A stretch of DNA of 34,876 bases from Fibrobacter sp. Its GTDB lineage: Bacteria > Fibrobacterota > Fibrobacteria > Fibrobacterales > Fibrobacteraceae. The notes under the pieces were generated by a model. That model worked only from the letters and a program-made list of their open reading frames with translations, searched no databases and was not told the origin of the DNA. Position numbers and translations under genes: made by a program. The stretch is taken from assembly GCA_024398815.1 (NCBI GenBank), contig JAKSIL010000029.1, positions 1 to 34,876 on the forward strand. Reading direction: 5' to 3'. This document shows, in pieces, positions 15,369 through 22,377 of the stretch. Within the stretch, counting starts at the first letter, position 1; every line of letters begins with the position of its first letter.

Positions 15369-15863
15369 TCAAGTATCGTTTTCAAAATTTAGGGACATTA
15401 TTTCGTCTTTGAAATACTGCAAAGCGGAATACCGAATTACCGGTTTATCGAGATTTTCCCCAGTCTTTATACAATCGAGATAATACTTCAAGAACGCCCG
15501 GAACCGCGCTTCAATCGTTTTCATATTGTCGTGCATTTCGATGAATTCCGCATGGTCGATAACCGCATCCTTGCCGATATCCCGTTCAGTCACAACGACT
15601 GCTTTTGAAAAATCCAAAGCAGGAATTTTCCCTTCATTGCTTAGACTGCGTCGGCCAGATGTCGAAAAGAAGAAACAGTGCGATATTTTACCAAGTTTTG
15701 GACGGTGTGCGCTGGTGCGAAATGGAACGGCAAAGGTGAGCGCCCCAACCTGGATAACCAGCACGAGATGAGGCCTTTCCTGCTTGCTTAATATTTCAGC
15801 ATGGTCCTTATGACGTTCAAAAAACTCGGCGTTTAGCCGGACAAGAGAATGATTTTCTAGCAT
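15369..15863 (-). CDS. Type III toxin-antitoxin endoribonuclease toxin, TenpN/ToxN-like
   Basis: 164 aa from ATG 15863, with GAGG at 15869-15872. The segment ERPHLVLVIQV...FAVPFRTSAHRP (about 29-54) followed by LDFSKAVVV (about 83-91), FLKYY and RYSALQYFKDEI near the end match what I know of the TenpN branch of the ToxN/AbiQ fold (PF13958-like). RTS at 49-51 lies where ToxN has its catalytic Thr-Ser. Such toxins cut RNA, including their own repeat-RNA antitoxin, and often act in phage defence. The context is decisive: directly upstream are a terminator (15883-15914) and two ~52-bp repeats (15914-16016), the canonical type III layout. C-terminus complete; looks intact. Confidence 0.85.
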   Translation of the reverse strand: MLENHSLVRLNAEFFERHKDHAEILSKQERPHLVLVIQVGALTFAVPFRTSAHRPKLGKISHCFFFSTSGRRSLSNEGKIPALDFSKAVVVTERDIGKDAVIDHAEFIEMHDNMKTIEARFRAFLKYYLDCIKTGENLDKPVIRYSALQYFKDEIMSLNFENDT

Positions 15864-15882
15864 ATTTTCCTCAAAAAAAAAC

Positions 15883-15914
15883 GCCGTCTTTTATACTTTC
15901 ATATAAAAAACGGC
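15883..15914 (-). terminator. Rho-independent terminator between the RNA antitoxin and toxin
   Basis: On the minus strand a 13-bp stem GCCGTTTTTTATA / TATAAAAGACGGC (one G-U pair), 6-base loop, then G and nine U. In type III systems this attenuator keeps antitoxin RNA in excess over toxin mRNA. The toxin ribosome-binding site starts directly after the U run. Confidence 0.85.
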
Positions 15915-16016
15915 ATCAAATTGGTCTTTCTTTTTTATCTCAGGCAGCGACCTACCGCCCTGTTTCATCAAATTGGTCTTTCTTTTTTTCTCAGGCGGCG
16001 ACCTACCGCCCTGTTC
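15914..16016 (-). ncRNA. Type III antitoxin RNA, two tandem repeats
   Basis: Two direct repeats, 15914-15965 (52 bp) and 15966-16016 (51 bp), differing at a few positions and one base in the A run. On the minus strand each reads ACAGGGCGGTAGGTCGC(T/C)GCCTGAGA, an A-rich stretch, then GACCAATTTGATG. The GGCGG...CYGCC part can form a hairpin, and the C/T change keeps pairing through G-U. GC-rich pseudoknot-like core plus A-rich linker is what ToxI/TenpI RNAs show; the toxin normally cuts in the A-rich part. No protein is encoded. Confidence 0.8.
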
Positions 16017-16023
16017 TGTGCTT

Positions 16024-16052
16024 AATATACAAAAATTTCTCTGACAAAGCAA
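16024..16052 (-). promoter_or_regulatory. Promoter of the type III toxin-antitoxin locus
   Basis: On the minus strand TTGCTT (16047-16052), 17-bp spacer, TATATT (16024-16029), just before the first repeat. The same hexamers and spacing precede relB (17593-17621). Confidence 0.6.
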
Positions 16053-16118
16053 GTGAAATTTCGAAAAGGCTCTAAAAACGCAAAAATCCTCCGTAGGGGA
16101 GGTCTGCACAAAAAGGGC

Positions 16119-16304
16119 CTAAAATTTCTTCCGCACATTTGCAGCAGAAAGCCAACCGCTCTGCTCGGCGGATCGTTCGCCCTCGGCAAGAGCATTCTGG
16201 AGTTTCAATTCCGACTTAAGAAAGTTTGCATATTCCTTTTCGAAAGCCACTTTCTGCTTCGGGTCCGCCATAATCCTATCAAATGTCGACATTGGTTTCA
16301 TCAT
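16119..16304 (-). CDS. Small charged protein, possible antitoxin fragment
   Basis: 61 aa starting MMKPMSTFDRIMADPKQKVAFEKEY. The N-terminal part resembles the leader helix often found in HTH-type antitoxins (DP.QK.AFEKEY...), but no helix-turn-helix follows and the protein ends soon after (VRKKF). I do not recognise it with certainty. It lies between the type III system and the ORF6N remnant, both on the same strand, so it may itself be a broken gene. Confidence 0.4.
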   Translation of the reverse strand: MMKPMSTFDRIMADPKQKVAFEKEYANFLKSELKLQNALAEGERSAEQSGWLSAANVRKKF

Positions 16305-16389
16305 CTATCAAATATATTTTCGTATCATTTCATTGTCAAGAGATTTGTCTTGTTAATGGTCGAGTCTCGACTTTTTTCTTCGGACATCT

Positions 16390-16968
16390 TCAGCACCTCT
16401 TTTTGCTCTTATCGTAGGTGTAAATGGTCACTGAAACGCCTTCGCCACGTTTGAGCATCATCGCAAGAACCTTTTCATCCACATAGCGGTCCACGAGTAC
16501 AATCCGCTTCTTTGCCCTGCGAATCAGGTTACACACGAACACATAGGCGTCAAACTCCTGGTTATTATAGAATAACCCCTTCGATTTGAGTTCTCCGCGG
16601 TCCATGGCCTCGAAAACCTCGTCTAGTTTGCGGTCGTGGTCCACAAGTTTAGCCTCAACCCCCGAAATGCGGCTGATTAGCCCGGCATTTCCCATCAAAA
16701 TTTGCCTTGCGGCTACAAACGCACGCATAATGGTAATATTTACCCTAATTGCCGTTTCGCTTTTCAATACAGAAGAAAGCATCGCGACCCCCTGCTCGGT
16801 AAAGGCGTAAGGCTTCTTTCTGTTTCCGCCCCAACTTGATGTCGCAATTTGCGATTTCAAGTTTTTTCCTTCCCACGCCTCTACTTCAGCCTTGCTCAAT
16901 TGAAAGCAGAAATCTTCCGGAAATCGTTCAATACAATAACCTTTAAAGATTTCACGCTGCAAGCGCAC
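16390..16968 (-). pseudogene. ORF6N-domain protein remnant, truncated at both ends
   Basis: Open for 192 codons. ERFPEDFCFQLSKAE, then KPYAFTEQGVAMLSSVLKS and VNITIMRAFVAARQ are the core of an ORF6N (phage-type KilA-N-like, DNA-binding) domain. The ~40 residues that normally precede ERFPEDF (the LAELYGV part) are missing; the sequence upstream (16969-17041) is in other frames. The C-terminal part (VLVDRYVDEKVLAMMLKRGEGVSVTIYT) is typical of these proteins but stops early in KSKKRC, where a longer tail is expected. Probably a decayed phage or defence-island gene; a short functional form cannot be excluded. Confidence 0.65.
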
Positions 16969-17041
16969 ATAATCACATAGTCAAACGGAGTCGACTTCGC
17001 CCCCGAGTTCATCAAGAGCCTTCAATAAGCCGACTTAATCG

Positions 17042-17305
17042 TCAAACGTCTTCGTAATGTCCTTTGCACGAAAGGATGTCAATGAACTCACCATTGATAC
17101 GATAGATTAGTCGATTTGCGTCATCGATTCTGCGGCTCCAGAATCCGCTGAGGTTGCCCTTCAATGCTTCGGGTTTTCCGAAGCCTTCAAAATTGTTGCG
17201 TTCAATGTCTTTAACAAGCTGGTTAACTCTTTTTAGAGTCTTTTTGTCTTGTGTTTGCCAGTAGAGGTAGTCGTCCCAGGCTTTGTCTGACCAAATTTTC
17301 TTCAT
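17042..17305 (-). CDS. YoeB/Txe-family mRNA interferase toxin
   Basis: 87 aa. IWSDKAWDDYLYWQTQDKK at the N-terminus, then FEGFGKPEALKGNLSGFWSRRIDDANRLIYRI and a final CKGHYEDV; the GKPE.LK.NLSG.WSRRI..HRLVY signature of YoeB is nearly complete and the terminal His-Tyr is present. YoeB-type toxins bind the ribosome and cut mRNA in the A site. Start ATG overlaps the stop of the upstream antitoxin gene (ATGA, 17303-17307), so the two are coupled. Confidence 0.92.
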   Translation of the reverse strand: MKKIWSDKAWDDYLYWQTQDKKTLKRVNQLVKDIERNNFEGFGKPEALKGNLSGFWSRRIDDANRLIYRINGEFIDILSCKGHYEDV

Positions 17306-17568
17306 CAGTCATCTACCTCAATAAGTTCGTGTTCAACACCTTTCCCGGCGTTAAGCTGTTCGATGCCTTTCTTGAGGGCTTCGATGTCGCTTGCGTTGTA
17401 GCGGGGGGAGGGCTCGCGGACTTCAAAGGGGATGCGGCGCTCGTTGATGACATTTTTCACGAACATGTAAATGGCGGCAGAAGTGGACAGCCCCACATTG
17501 CTGCAGAACTTGTCGAAGCTTTCTTTGTCCTTGCTGTCGATGCGTGCGGATATCGTTGCCTGTGCCAT
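17305..17568 (-). CDS. RelB/DinJ-family antitoxin
   Basis: 87 aa. ATISARIDSKDKESFDKFCSNVGLSTSAAIYMFVKNVINERRIPFEV is the ribbon-helix-helix DNA-binding domain of RelB/DinJ antitoxins; the acidic tail (KKGIEQLNAGKGVEHELIEVDD) would wrap the toxin. It neutralises the YoeB-type toxin downstream and probably represses the operon. It is a RelB/DinJ type rather than the YefM type usually paired with YoeB, a common partner swap. AGGAG ribosome-binding site just upstream. Confidence 0.9.
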   Translation of the reverse strand: MAQATISARIDSKDKESFDKFCSNVGLSTSAAIYMFVKNVINERRIPFEVREPSPRYNASDIEALKKGIEQLNAGKGVEHELIEVDD

Positions 17569-17592
17569 TTAATGCTCCTTTGTTACCTTACA

Positions 17593-17685
17593 AATATACT
17601 TTTATTGACTGCAAAAAGCAATAATTTTTAATAAAAATACTGCAATTTTATTCAACATTCTGCAATTTGCATAAAATTGCATTAA
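17593..17685 (-). promoter_or_regulatory. Promoter and operator region of the relB-yoeB operon
   Basis: On the minus strand TTGCTT (17616-17621), 17-bp spacer, TATATT (17593-17598). Further upstream, three TTGCA/TGCAA motifs (for example ATTTGCATAAAATTGCA near 17667-17683) look like binding sites for the RelB ribbon-helix-helix dimer. Confidence 0.6.
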
Positions 17686-17700
17686 ACTTTGACACTGAAA

Positions 17701-17730
17701 ACCCCGGCCTTCTTTACGAGAGGTCGGGGT
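17701..17730 (-). terminator. Rho-independent terminator after the GH43 gene
   Basis: ACCCCGGCCT and AGGTCGGGGT form a stem with one mismatch and a 10-base loop; on the minus strand it is followed by TTTTC. It separates the GH43 gene from the relB promoter. Confidence 0.75.
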
Positions 17731-17778
17731 ATTTTAAAGTATGGGGGAGGCTGCGCGCGGTTTAAGATGCGCGAGAAC

Positions 17779-19908
17779 TCATTCCCCGACTTGCAATTTC
17801 AGGGGCTTTCCGGCGGGGTTGCGGACTACGTAGACGCCGCTCCCGAAGCCGGCGGTCTTGAGTCCAGCCTTGAGGTCCGTCAGCGTTGCGCCGGCGTTCA
17901 AGCGGATTTTGCCAAGTTGGTGCCCCACCAAGTCAAAAATTTTGTATTCGATGGCAGTTTTTAAGGCGAACCCCATGGAATTCATGGCATAAGTCGTTGT
18001 CGAGTCGCTATCCAGGGAGCCCTTGTCCAATGTTTCGTTGCGTTTTTCCAAGGCTCCGCCTTCGCTTTCGCCGAAGGCAATCCAGTCGAGGTTCACGTAG
18101 TCGCTCGTAAGCAGGACCTTGAACACATGTTCGCCCTTGGTAAGCGACTTCGTGGTTTTGCCCTTTACAGTCTTGTAGGTGTCAAAACTTGCGGTGCTTG
18201 CGAGAGTCACGGTATCGGTGATGGCTTCATTATCCATGAAGAACAGCACACTGGCGTTTTCGGATTCGGTTGCGTACGAAAGTTCGAAGGGGAGGTTGCC
18301 TTCCGCCTGCACGTTCACGGTGTATTCGAGCCATTCGCCTTTCTGGGTGTAGCCCACGGCAAAACCGTCACCGTTTTCATCCTTCATGGAGACGATATCG
18401 ACGCGGTCTTCGCGGTATTCACCGCCCTGGTTCTTGGTATCCATGTCGTAGTAGGCCTTGCCTGCGCCGCCCACATCGTAATTCTCGAATTCAATGAAGT
18501 TTTTCTTGCCTTCCACAGTTGCACCGATAACCGGCAGTTCGCACTTGGCTTCGGCGTTCGTGAGCATCTCCTTGCAGAAAGGCCCTTGCGGGATTGCCGT
18601 CTTGCTGTCTTCAAATTCCCAGTAATCGGCTTCGAAATCGCCGGCGAACACGAAGAATACATCGTGCTTGCCTACGGCACCTTCCAGCGGAACCGTCACC
18701 AGGCCGTCTGCGGAAAATTCCGCCTTTCCGACAATTTCGCCGTCAACTTTATCCAGGCGAACCGTAATGGAAGATGCCTTCTTGACGCTCAACACCGAGG
18801 CCGAGAAGGATTCTGCTCCTGCATCCCCAAATTCCACGCCGCTGATCTTGGTATATTTTCCGTCAGAAAGATTGGTGATAACCGTATTGCCTGCGGCACC
18901 GCTCTTACGAACCCTCACATCTTCGCCCCACGACATGGTTTCTGCTTCCACGCGCTTGTACGGGTCGAAATCTTCCAGCTGGGCCACGCCATTGTCCGGC
19001 CAATAGTCAATCTTTTGAATAGTGCCGTCGTCGTTGTACTTCATTTCGGAAAGGCCGACAGAACGACGCTCCTTGTGCTGGTATTTCTGGCCCATCTTCT
19101 CGGACTTGTAACGCCAAAGTTCGTAATTTAGGCCGAAAACGTAGGATTTCCCCTTGAAATCGATGATACCCGGGTGGTTTCCGTTACTGCGGGAAGAATG
19201 GGGCATAATGTCGCCCTTGTAAGTCCACGGACCCGTAATCTTGTCGCTCATGGCATACCCGATACCTTCCGCGCAGCAGGTGGATGCGAAAGTCATGTAG
19301 TAATGGTCGCCGTGCTTGTAAACCCAGGGGCCTTCCTGGTAATCCTTGATTTTGGGGTAGGTGACGATGGAGCCCTCGGTACTGATCATGTCCTTTTTCA
19401 ACTTGATCATGTACAAGTCGGGGTTGCCCCAGTACATGTAAGCCTGTCCGTCATCGTCAATCCAGACGGTTGGGTCGATATCGTTCCAGTGTTCACGCTG
19501 CCATACCAAAGCCTTGTTCAAAGGTTCCTTGAAAGGGCCATAAGGGTTGTCCGCCACCAAGACGGAAATGCCGTTGCCGTGAATGGGGACGTACATGAAC
19601 CATTTGCCGTCCCGCTCAATGACCTGTTCTGCCCAGGCCCCGTTAGTCTTTGTGCTCCACTTGATGTCCGAGAGGCTTGCGACGGCACCATGACTGGTCC
19701 AGTTGACCATGTCAGTGGATGTATGCAACAGCCAATCATACATCGCGAATCCGTCGGCATTGTCTTCGTCATGGGTGGTGTACAGATAAACCGTATCCCC
19801 ATGAACATAAGGCGCAGGATCCGCCGTATAATTGGTCGTGATTATTAATTTTTGAGCAAAGGCCGCACAGGCCAATATGGTGGATATAGATAGAATTTTT
19901 CCAAACAT
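17779..19908 (-). CDS. Glycoside hydrolase family 43 with CBM6-type modules
   Basis: 709 aa from ATG 19908, chosen for GGAG just upstream; an ATG at 19920 has no such site. Signal peptide (KILSISTILACAAFA). The catalytic five-bladed propeller has NYTADPAPYVHGDTVYLYTTHDE with the general-base Asp early on, NDIDPTVWIDDDGQAYMYWG with the pKa-modulating Asp, and YQEGPWVYKHG with the general-acid Glu. It is followed by a CBM6-like module (from RVEAETMSWGED), a second clearer CBM6 (NFIEFENYDVGGAGKAYYD ... GEWLEYTVNV) and a C-terminal ~70-residue segment ending KLQVGE that may be a sorting domain. Likely an exported arabinofuranosidase or xylosidase acting on hemicellulose; the exact specificity is uncertain. 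Confidence 0.88.
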   Translation of the reverse strand: MFGKILSISTILACAAFAQKLIITTNYTADPAPYVHGDTVYLYTTHDEDNADGFAMYDWLLHTSTDMVNWTSHGAVASLSDIKWSTKTNGAWAEQVIERDGKWFMYVPIHGNGISVLVADNPYGPFKEPLNKALVWQREHWNDIDPTVWIDDDGQAYMYWGNPDLYMIKLKKDMISTEGSIVTYPKIKDYQEGPWVYKHGDHYYMTFASTCCAEGIGYAMSDKITGPWTYKGDIMPHSSRSNGNHPGIIDFKGKSYVFGLNYELWRYKSEKMGQKYQHKERRSVGLSEMKYNDDGTIQKIDYWPDNGVAQLEDFDPYKRVEAETMSWGEDVRVRKSGAAGNTVITNLSDGKYTKISGVEFGDAGAESFSASVLSVKKASSITVRLDKVDGEIVGKAEFSADGLVTVPLEGAVGKHDVFFVFAGDFEADYWEFEDSKTAIPQGPFCKEMLTNAEAKCELPVIGATVEGKKNFIEFENYDVGGAGKAYYDMDTKNQGGEYREDRVDIVSMKDENGDGFAVGYTQKGEWLEYTVNVQAEGNLPFELSYATESENASVLFFMDNEAITDTVTLASTASFDTYKTVKGKTTKSLTKGEHVFKVLLTSDYVNLDWIAFGESEGGALEKRNETLDKGSLDSDSTTTYAMNSMGFALKTAIEYKIFDLVGHQLGKIRLNAGATLTDLKAGLKTAGFGSGVYVVRNPAGKPLKLQVGE

Positions 19909-20020
19909 CTTTGACTCCATATAAAGTTTTACATCTAACACCAAGAACAAAAATAATTCGCCCAAAATGCAAAAAACGGCCCTCGCAAATAATGGTTTTG
20001 AAGAAATTGCAAAAACGAAA

Positions 20021-20044
20021 AATCCCGGCGCGATGGCCGAGATT
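20021..20044 (-). terminator. Rho-independent terminator after grpE
   Basis: On the minus strand AATCTCGGC, loop CATCGC, GCCGGGATT, followed by TTTCG. It lies 30 bp past the grpE stop. Confidence 0.7.
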
Positions 20045-20073
20045 CTTTAAAAATGATGAAAGGGAAGGGGATG

Positions 20074-20745
20074 TTACTTTCCGGAGGAAACAATCACCTT
20101 AGCGGTCTTGAGAATCTTGTTCTTGAGCTTGTAGCCCTTCTGGAACACCGTGACAACGTTCCCTTCCGGTACTGTTTCAGAAGGCTGCTGCATCAAGGCT
20201 TCGTGGCAGTTCGGGTCGAATTCCGCGCCCGTAGGGTCGATTTGTTCGAGGCCCGCATCGGTCAGGACCTTCACGAACTGCGTCTGAATCATCTGCATGC
20301 CTTTTTCGAAGTTGGCGAGGTCGCCCTTGTTTTCGGCGGCGAAGGCGCGGTCGAAGTTTTCCCACACGTCGGCGAACTTCTCGAGGAGCTTGCCGTTAGC
20401 AACTTCGATGAGGTCGAGCTGTTCCTTGGCGCTGCGGCGGCGGAAATTGTCGAATTCGGCCATCAGGCGCATGTAGCGGTCGTTGGCTTCGTCGGCTTTT
20501 GCGTTGGCGGCGGCGAGTTCAGCCTTGAGGATGTCTTCCTGAGTTTCAGTGGATTCAGGGGCCGGTTCCTCAGCCTTGGCGTCGGCCGGCTGTTCTGCAT
20601 TTGCTTCGTCGGCAGGCTTTTCGTCGGCTTCGGACTGTTTGGCTTCGGCCTCGGCCTTCATGGCCTCTTCGGCAGCCTTGAGTACATCTTCTTCAAATTT
20701 TGCGCGTTCTTCCGCGGAGGGTTCTTGCAAGTTTTCGTCAGCCAT
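20074..20745 (-). CDS. grpE: Nucleotide exchange factor GrpE
   Basis: 223 aa. The first ~85 residues are an acidic, Ala/Glu-rich extension, followed by the long dimerisation helix (ELAAANAKADEANDRYMRLMAEFDNFRRRSAKEQ) and the beta-wing head with GLEQIDPTGAEFDPNCHEALMQ (about 168-189), the GrpE signature. It releases ADP from DnaK and so resets the chaperone cycle. Unlike many bacteria it is not next to dnaK, but it shares with it a perfect sigma-54 promoter and the upstream inverted repeat. The dif-like attachment site lies 108 bp upstream. Confidence 0.96.
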   Translation of the reverse strand: MADENLQEPSAEERAKFEEDVLKAAEEAMKAEAEAKQSEADEKPADEANAEQPADAKAEEPAPESTETQEDILKAELAAANAKADEANDRYMRLMAEFDNFRRRSAKEQLDLIEVANGKLLEKFADVWENFDRAFAAENKGDLANFEKGMQMIQTQFVKVLTDAGLEQIDPTGAEFDPNCHEALMQQPSETVPEGNVVTVFQKGYKLKNKILKTAKVIVSSGK

Positions 20746-20779
20746 TATGTTTCCTTTTTAATTTATCGCCGCAAATTTA

Positions 20780-20794
20780 GCAAAAAACGTGCCA
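20780..20794 (-). promoter_or_regulatory. Sigma-54 (RpoN) -24/-12 promoter of grpE
   Basis: On the minus strand TTGGCACG, TTTT, TTGCT: complete consensus. Predicted start of transcription about 20768, leaving a ~23-base leader with an AAAGGA ribosome-binding site. Confidence 0.8.
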
Positions 20795-20802
20795 AACAAG
20801 AC

Positions 20803-20819
20803 TGTTCAATAATGAAACA
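20803..20819. promoter_or_regulatory. Inverted repeat upstream of the grpE promoter
   Basis: TGTTCA, ATAAT, GAAACA (imperfect arms). It shares ATGAAACA with the dnaK site. Its centre is about 43 bp upstream of the predicted start, 11 bp (one helical turn) closer than at dnaK. Confidence 0.55.
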
Positions 20820-20852
20820 TCTATGGAAAACCTTGTTTTTTACCGCCTTTCT

Positions 20853-20880
20853 AGTTTACATAATCCGCATTATCGGCAAC
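20853..20880 (-). other. dif-like site, left prophage junction (attL)
   Basis: Read on the minus strand: 11-bp XerC-like arm GTTGCCGATAA, 6-bp centre TGCGGA, 11-bp XerD-like arm TTATGTAAACT. The XerD arm is identical to the one I recall for Bacillus subtilis dif. The central 21 bp (20859-20879) recur at 29068-29088. Both arms look functional, so this copy probably serves as the host's dif. Confidence 0.8.
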
Positions 20881-20937
20881 GATTAAAATATACTTTCGTT
20901 TTTACCAAAAAGACAAATAATTTTTGTAAAAAAAAGT

Positions 20938-21117
20938 TTATTTAGGGGTATTTTTGTAGCGATTCCAAAAATCGTCCGTTCTTGACCTGGTAATCTCTTC
21001 AATTTTTCGTTCCAAATCACGGATTTTACGGGAATTTGAACGGGAACGCAGGAGAAGCCATATTATTATGTAAAGTTCCCCAGCCTGGTAAAGTATATCG
21101 TGTATCAATGTTTCCAT
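20938..21117 (-). CDS. Small membrane-anchored coiled-coil protein of the prophage
   Basis: 59 aa from ATG 21117 (METLIHDILYQAG); a longer frame to 21171 would start inside the promoter. One hydrophobic segment (LYIIIWLLL) is followed by a basic, heptad-like helix (RSRSNSRKIRDLERKIEEI). Function unknown. It is the leftmost prophage gene, with its own good promoter and just inside attL, which in other Xer-integrated phages is a place for lysogeny or accessory genes. Confidence 0.55.
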   Translation of the reverse strand: METLIHDILYQAGELYIIIWLLLRSRSNSRKIRDLERKIEEITRSRTDDFWNRYKNTPK

Positions 21118-21124
21118 ATAGTGA

Positions 21125-21153
21125 AATTTAAAACAAAATAATTTTTCTGTCAA
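21125..21153 (-). promoter_or_regulatory. Promoter of the leftmost prophage gene
   Basis: On the minus strand TTGACA (21148-21153), 17-bp spacer, TAAATT (21125-21130). Same spacing and -10 hexamer as the candidate fba promoter at 34582. Confidence 0.6.
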
Positions 21154-21629
21154 TATTCCCTTTATAGTCAAGTCAACACATTCCCGTGTCGCTTCGCTCC
21201 CGCTCCAGGTATTCGCGGGGTCGCTCGCTCCACTATATGTGGTGAACAGTTAATACAGATTTTTATGTTTTAATGTTTATTTAAGTTTCACAACGGGCGG
21301 GGGTGCCCCCCGCAAAAGAACGCCCGAAGTGTAGGACAGCCTTTGCAAGTCTGCATAACCCTAAACATTGTCTTTCTTGCGATAAGCCAAGTTTAGGGTA
21401 ATTCCGACTACACAAAGTCTGCAAACACTTTTACCCACACACCACCCCATATTTTTTATTCAAGGGGGGATGTTTCCCCCTCAACGGAGTCTCCGACCCA
21501 ACCCTATCCTGCCTCCGTCTACCCCCTCTACGGGGCGTTCAAACGCCACCCCCGTAACGCTCCAGGCTTATGTCGCTTCGCTCCTTATTCAAAGTGCTCG
21601 CAATTTCTTTTGTCATTCCAGGGGCTCCA

Positions 21630-21740
21630 CTTAATTTATTTGCACCCAAAAAAAATTTTACAGGTCCCGTCCGCAAGCGGACCCCCCCCATAAAATTTTT
21701 TTAATAGGTGCACCGTTCGGGGGCTCACTAATAAATTAAG
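21630..21740. repeat. Nested inverted repeats (cruciform candidate)
   Basis: Four pairs in order: CTTAATTTATT/AATAAATTAAG (21630-21640, 21730-21740), TGCACC/GGTGCA (21641-21646, 21707-21712), AAAATTTTA/TAAAATTTT (21652-21660, 21691-21699) and GTCCGC/GCGGAC (21669-21682). All are perfect and share one centre, so the single strand can fold into one long branched stem. Confidence 0.85.
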
Positions 21741-21813
21741 TCGTTCCGCTTCGTGCCAAAAGGCTCGCAATGTTCACTACGTTCACGGGTAAAGTCACTT
21801 CGTTCCTTAACGA

Positions 21814-21896
21814 TTTTTCCCGAAGTTTTTTTCCTTTGGGCTGTGGGCTTCGCTGGTGAGAGCCCAAAGGAAAAAAACATCCTTCGGGAAAAAAAA
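21814..21896. repeat. Long hairpin (83 bp)
   Basis: TTTTTCCCGAAG and CCTTCGGGAAAAA form the outer stem; TTTTTTTCCTTTGGGCT and AGCCCAAAGGAAAAAAA form a perfect 17-bp inner stem, around a ~18-base loop. It lies 55 bp before the plus-strand gene. Candidate packaging signal or origin hairpin. Confidence 0.8.
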
Positions 21897-21950
21897 TTGC
21901 CCCGTGTAAATGGTAAGCAATGCGAACAACGTAAAAAAGGACGGTACACT

Positions 21951-22376
21951 ATGAAAGTGAAAGAAATCATCAAAGCGGTAAGCGAAAAAAAAGCCCGTTC
22001 GAAGTGGGTCAAGGGTGTGAAAGAATACGCTCTTGAAATGCTCGAACGTACTATCATCGACACCGAAAAAGAAGCGGACAGACTGAACGCTGGGGAACTG
22101 TTAAACCACGTTGGAGGAGACCGATTTAAAATCGGTTGCTTTTGGTCTCCCGATGTTTGGGCACTTTGTAAAGAGTGCTCCTGGGATGGAAAATTCCATA
22201 TTTATGATGATGAAATTGCCGAAAAGCTGATAAGCAAATCGGAAATTGCACGGAAAACAAACAAGGACGGAACACTGAAAAACCCGAACAGTAGGGAGCA
22301 ATGGCTAGACACACAAGCCAGGGCTATTTACACAGCATTACACCTTATCGAACACTTTGCAAAAATGGGGGCATAA
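21951..22376 (+). CDS. Prophage protein of unknown function (141 aa)
   Basis: 141 aa from ATG 21951, preceded by AAGGACG; the frame is open further upstream only through the hairpin. Mixed alpha/beta-looking and basic at the start (MKVKEIIKAVSEKKARSKW). A segment with two Cys (IGCFWSPDVWALCKECSWDG) and a helical tail follow. No family recognised. First of a run of plus-strand genes, opposite to the structural genes, as with regulatory genes in some Xer-integrated phages. Confidence 0.65.
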   Translation: MKVKEIIKAVSEKKARSKWVKGVKEYALEMLERTIIDTEKEADRLNAGELLNHVGGDRFKIGCFWSPDVWALCKECSWDGKFHIYDDEIAEKLISKSEIARKTNKDGTLKNPNSREQWLDTQARAIYTALHLIEHFAKMGA

Positions 22377-22377
22377 A

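Larger units (their letters stand above)
21180..21950. other. Prophage non-coding region, probable replication origin and packaging signal
   Basis: 770 bp without a convincing gene but dense in inverted repeats: CGGGCG...CGCCCG enclosing GCGGGGG/CCCCCGC (21295-21326), CCCTAAAC/GTTTAGGG (about 21359-21398), the nested structure at 21630-21740 and the long hairpin at 21814-21896. Filamentous phages keep plus- and minus-strand origins and the packaging hairpin in such an intergenic region. The Rep nick site cannot be named from sequence alone. Confidence 0.6.

Noticed and set aside
15914..16016. CRISPR-like direct repeats
   Set aside because: The two repeats are adjacent without spacers and no cas genes are near; the downstream terminator and toxin gene explain them as a type III antitoxin RNA.
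18127..19131. A 334-codon plus-strand frame opposite the GH43 gene
   Set aside because: Shadow of the GH43 coding strand; no motif, no start signal.
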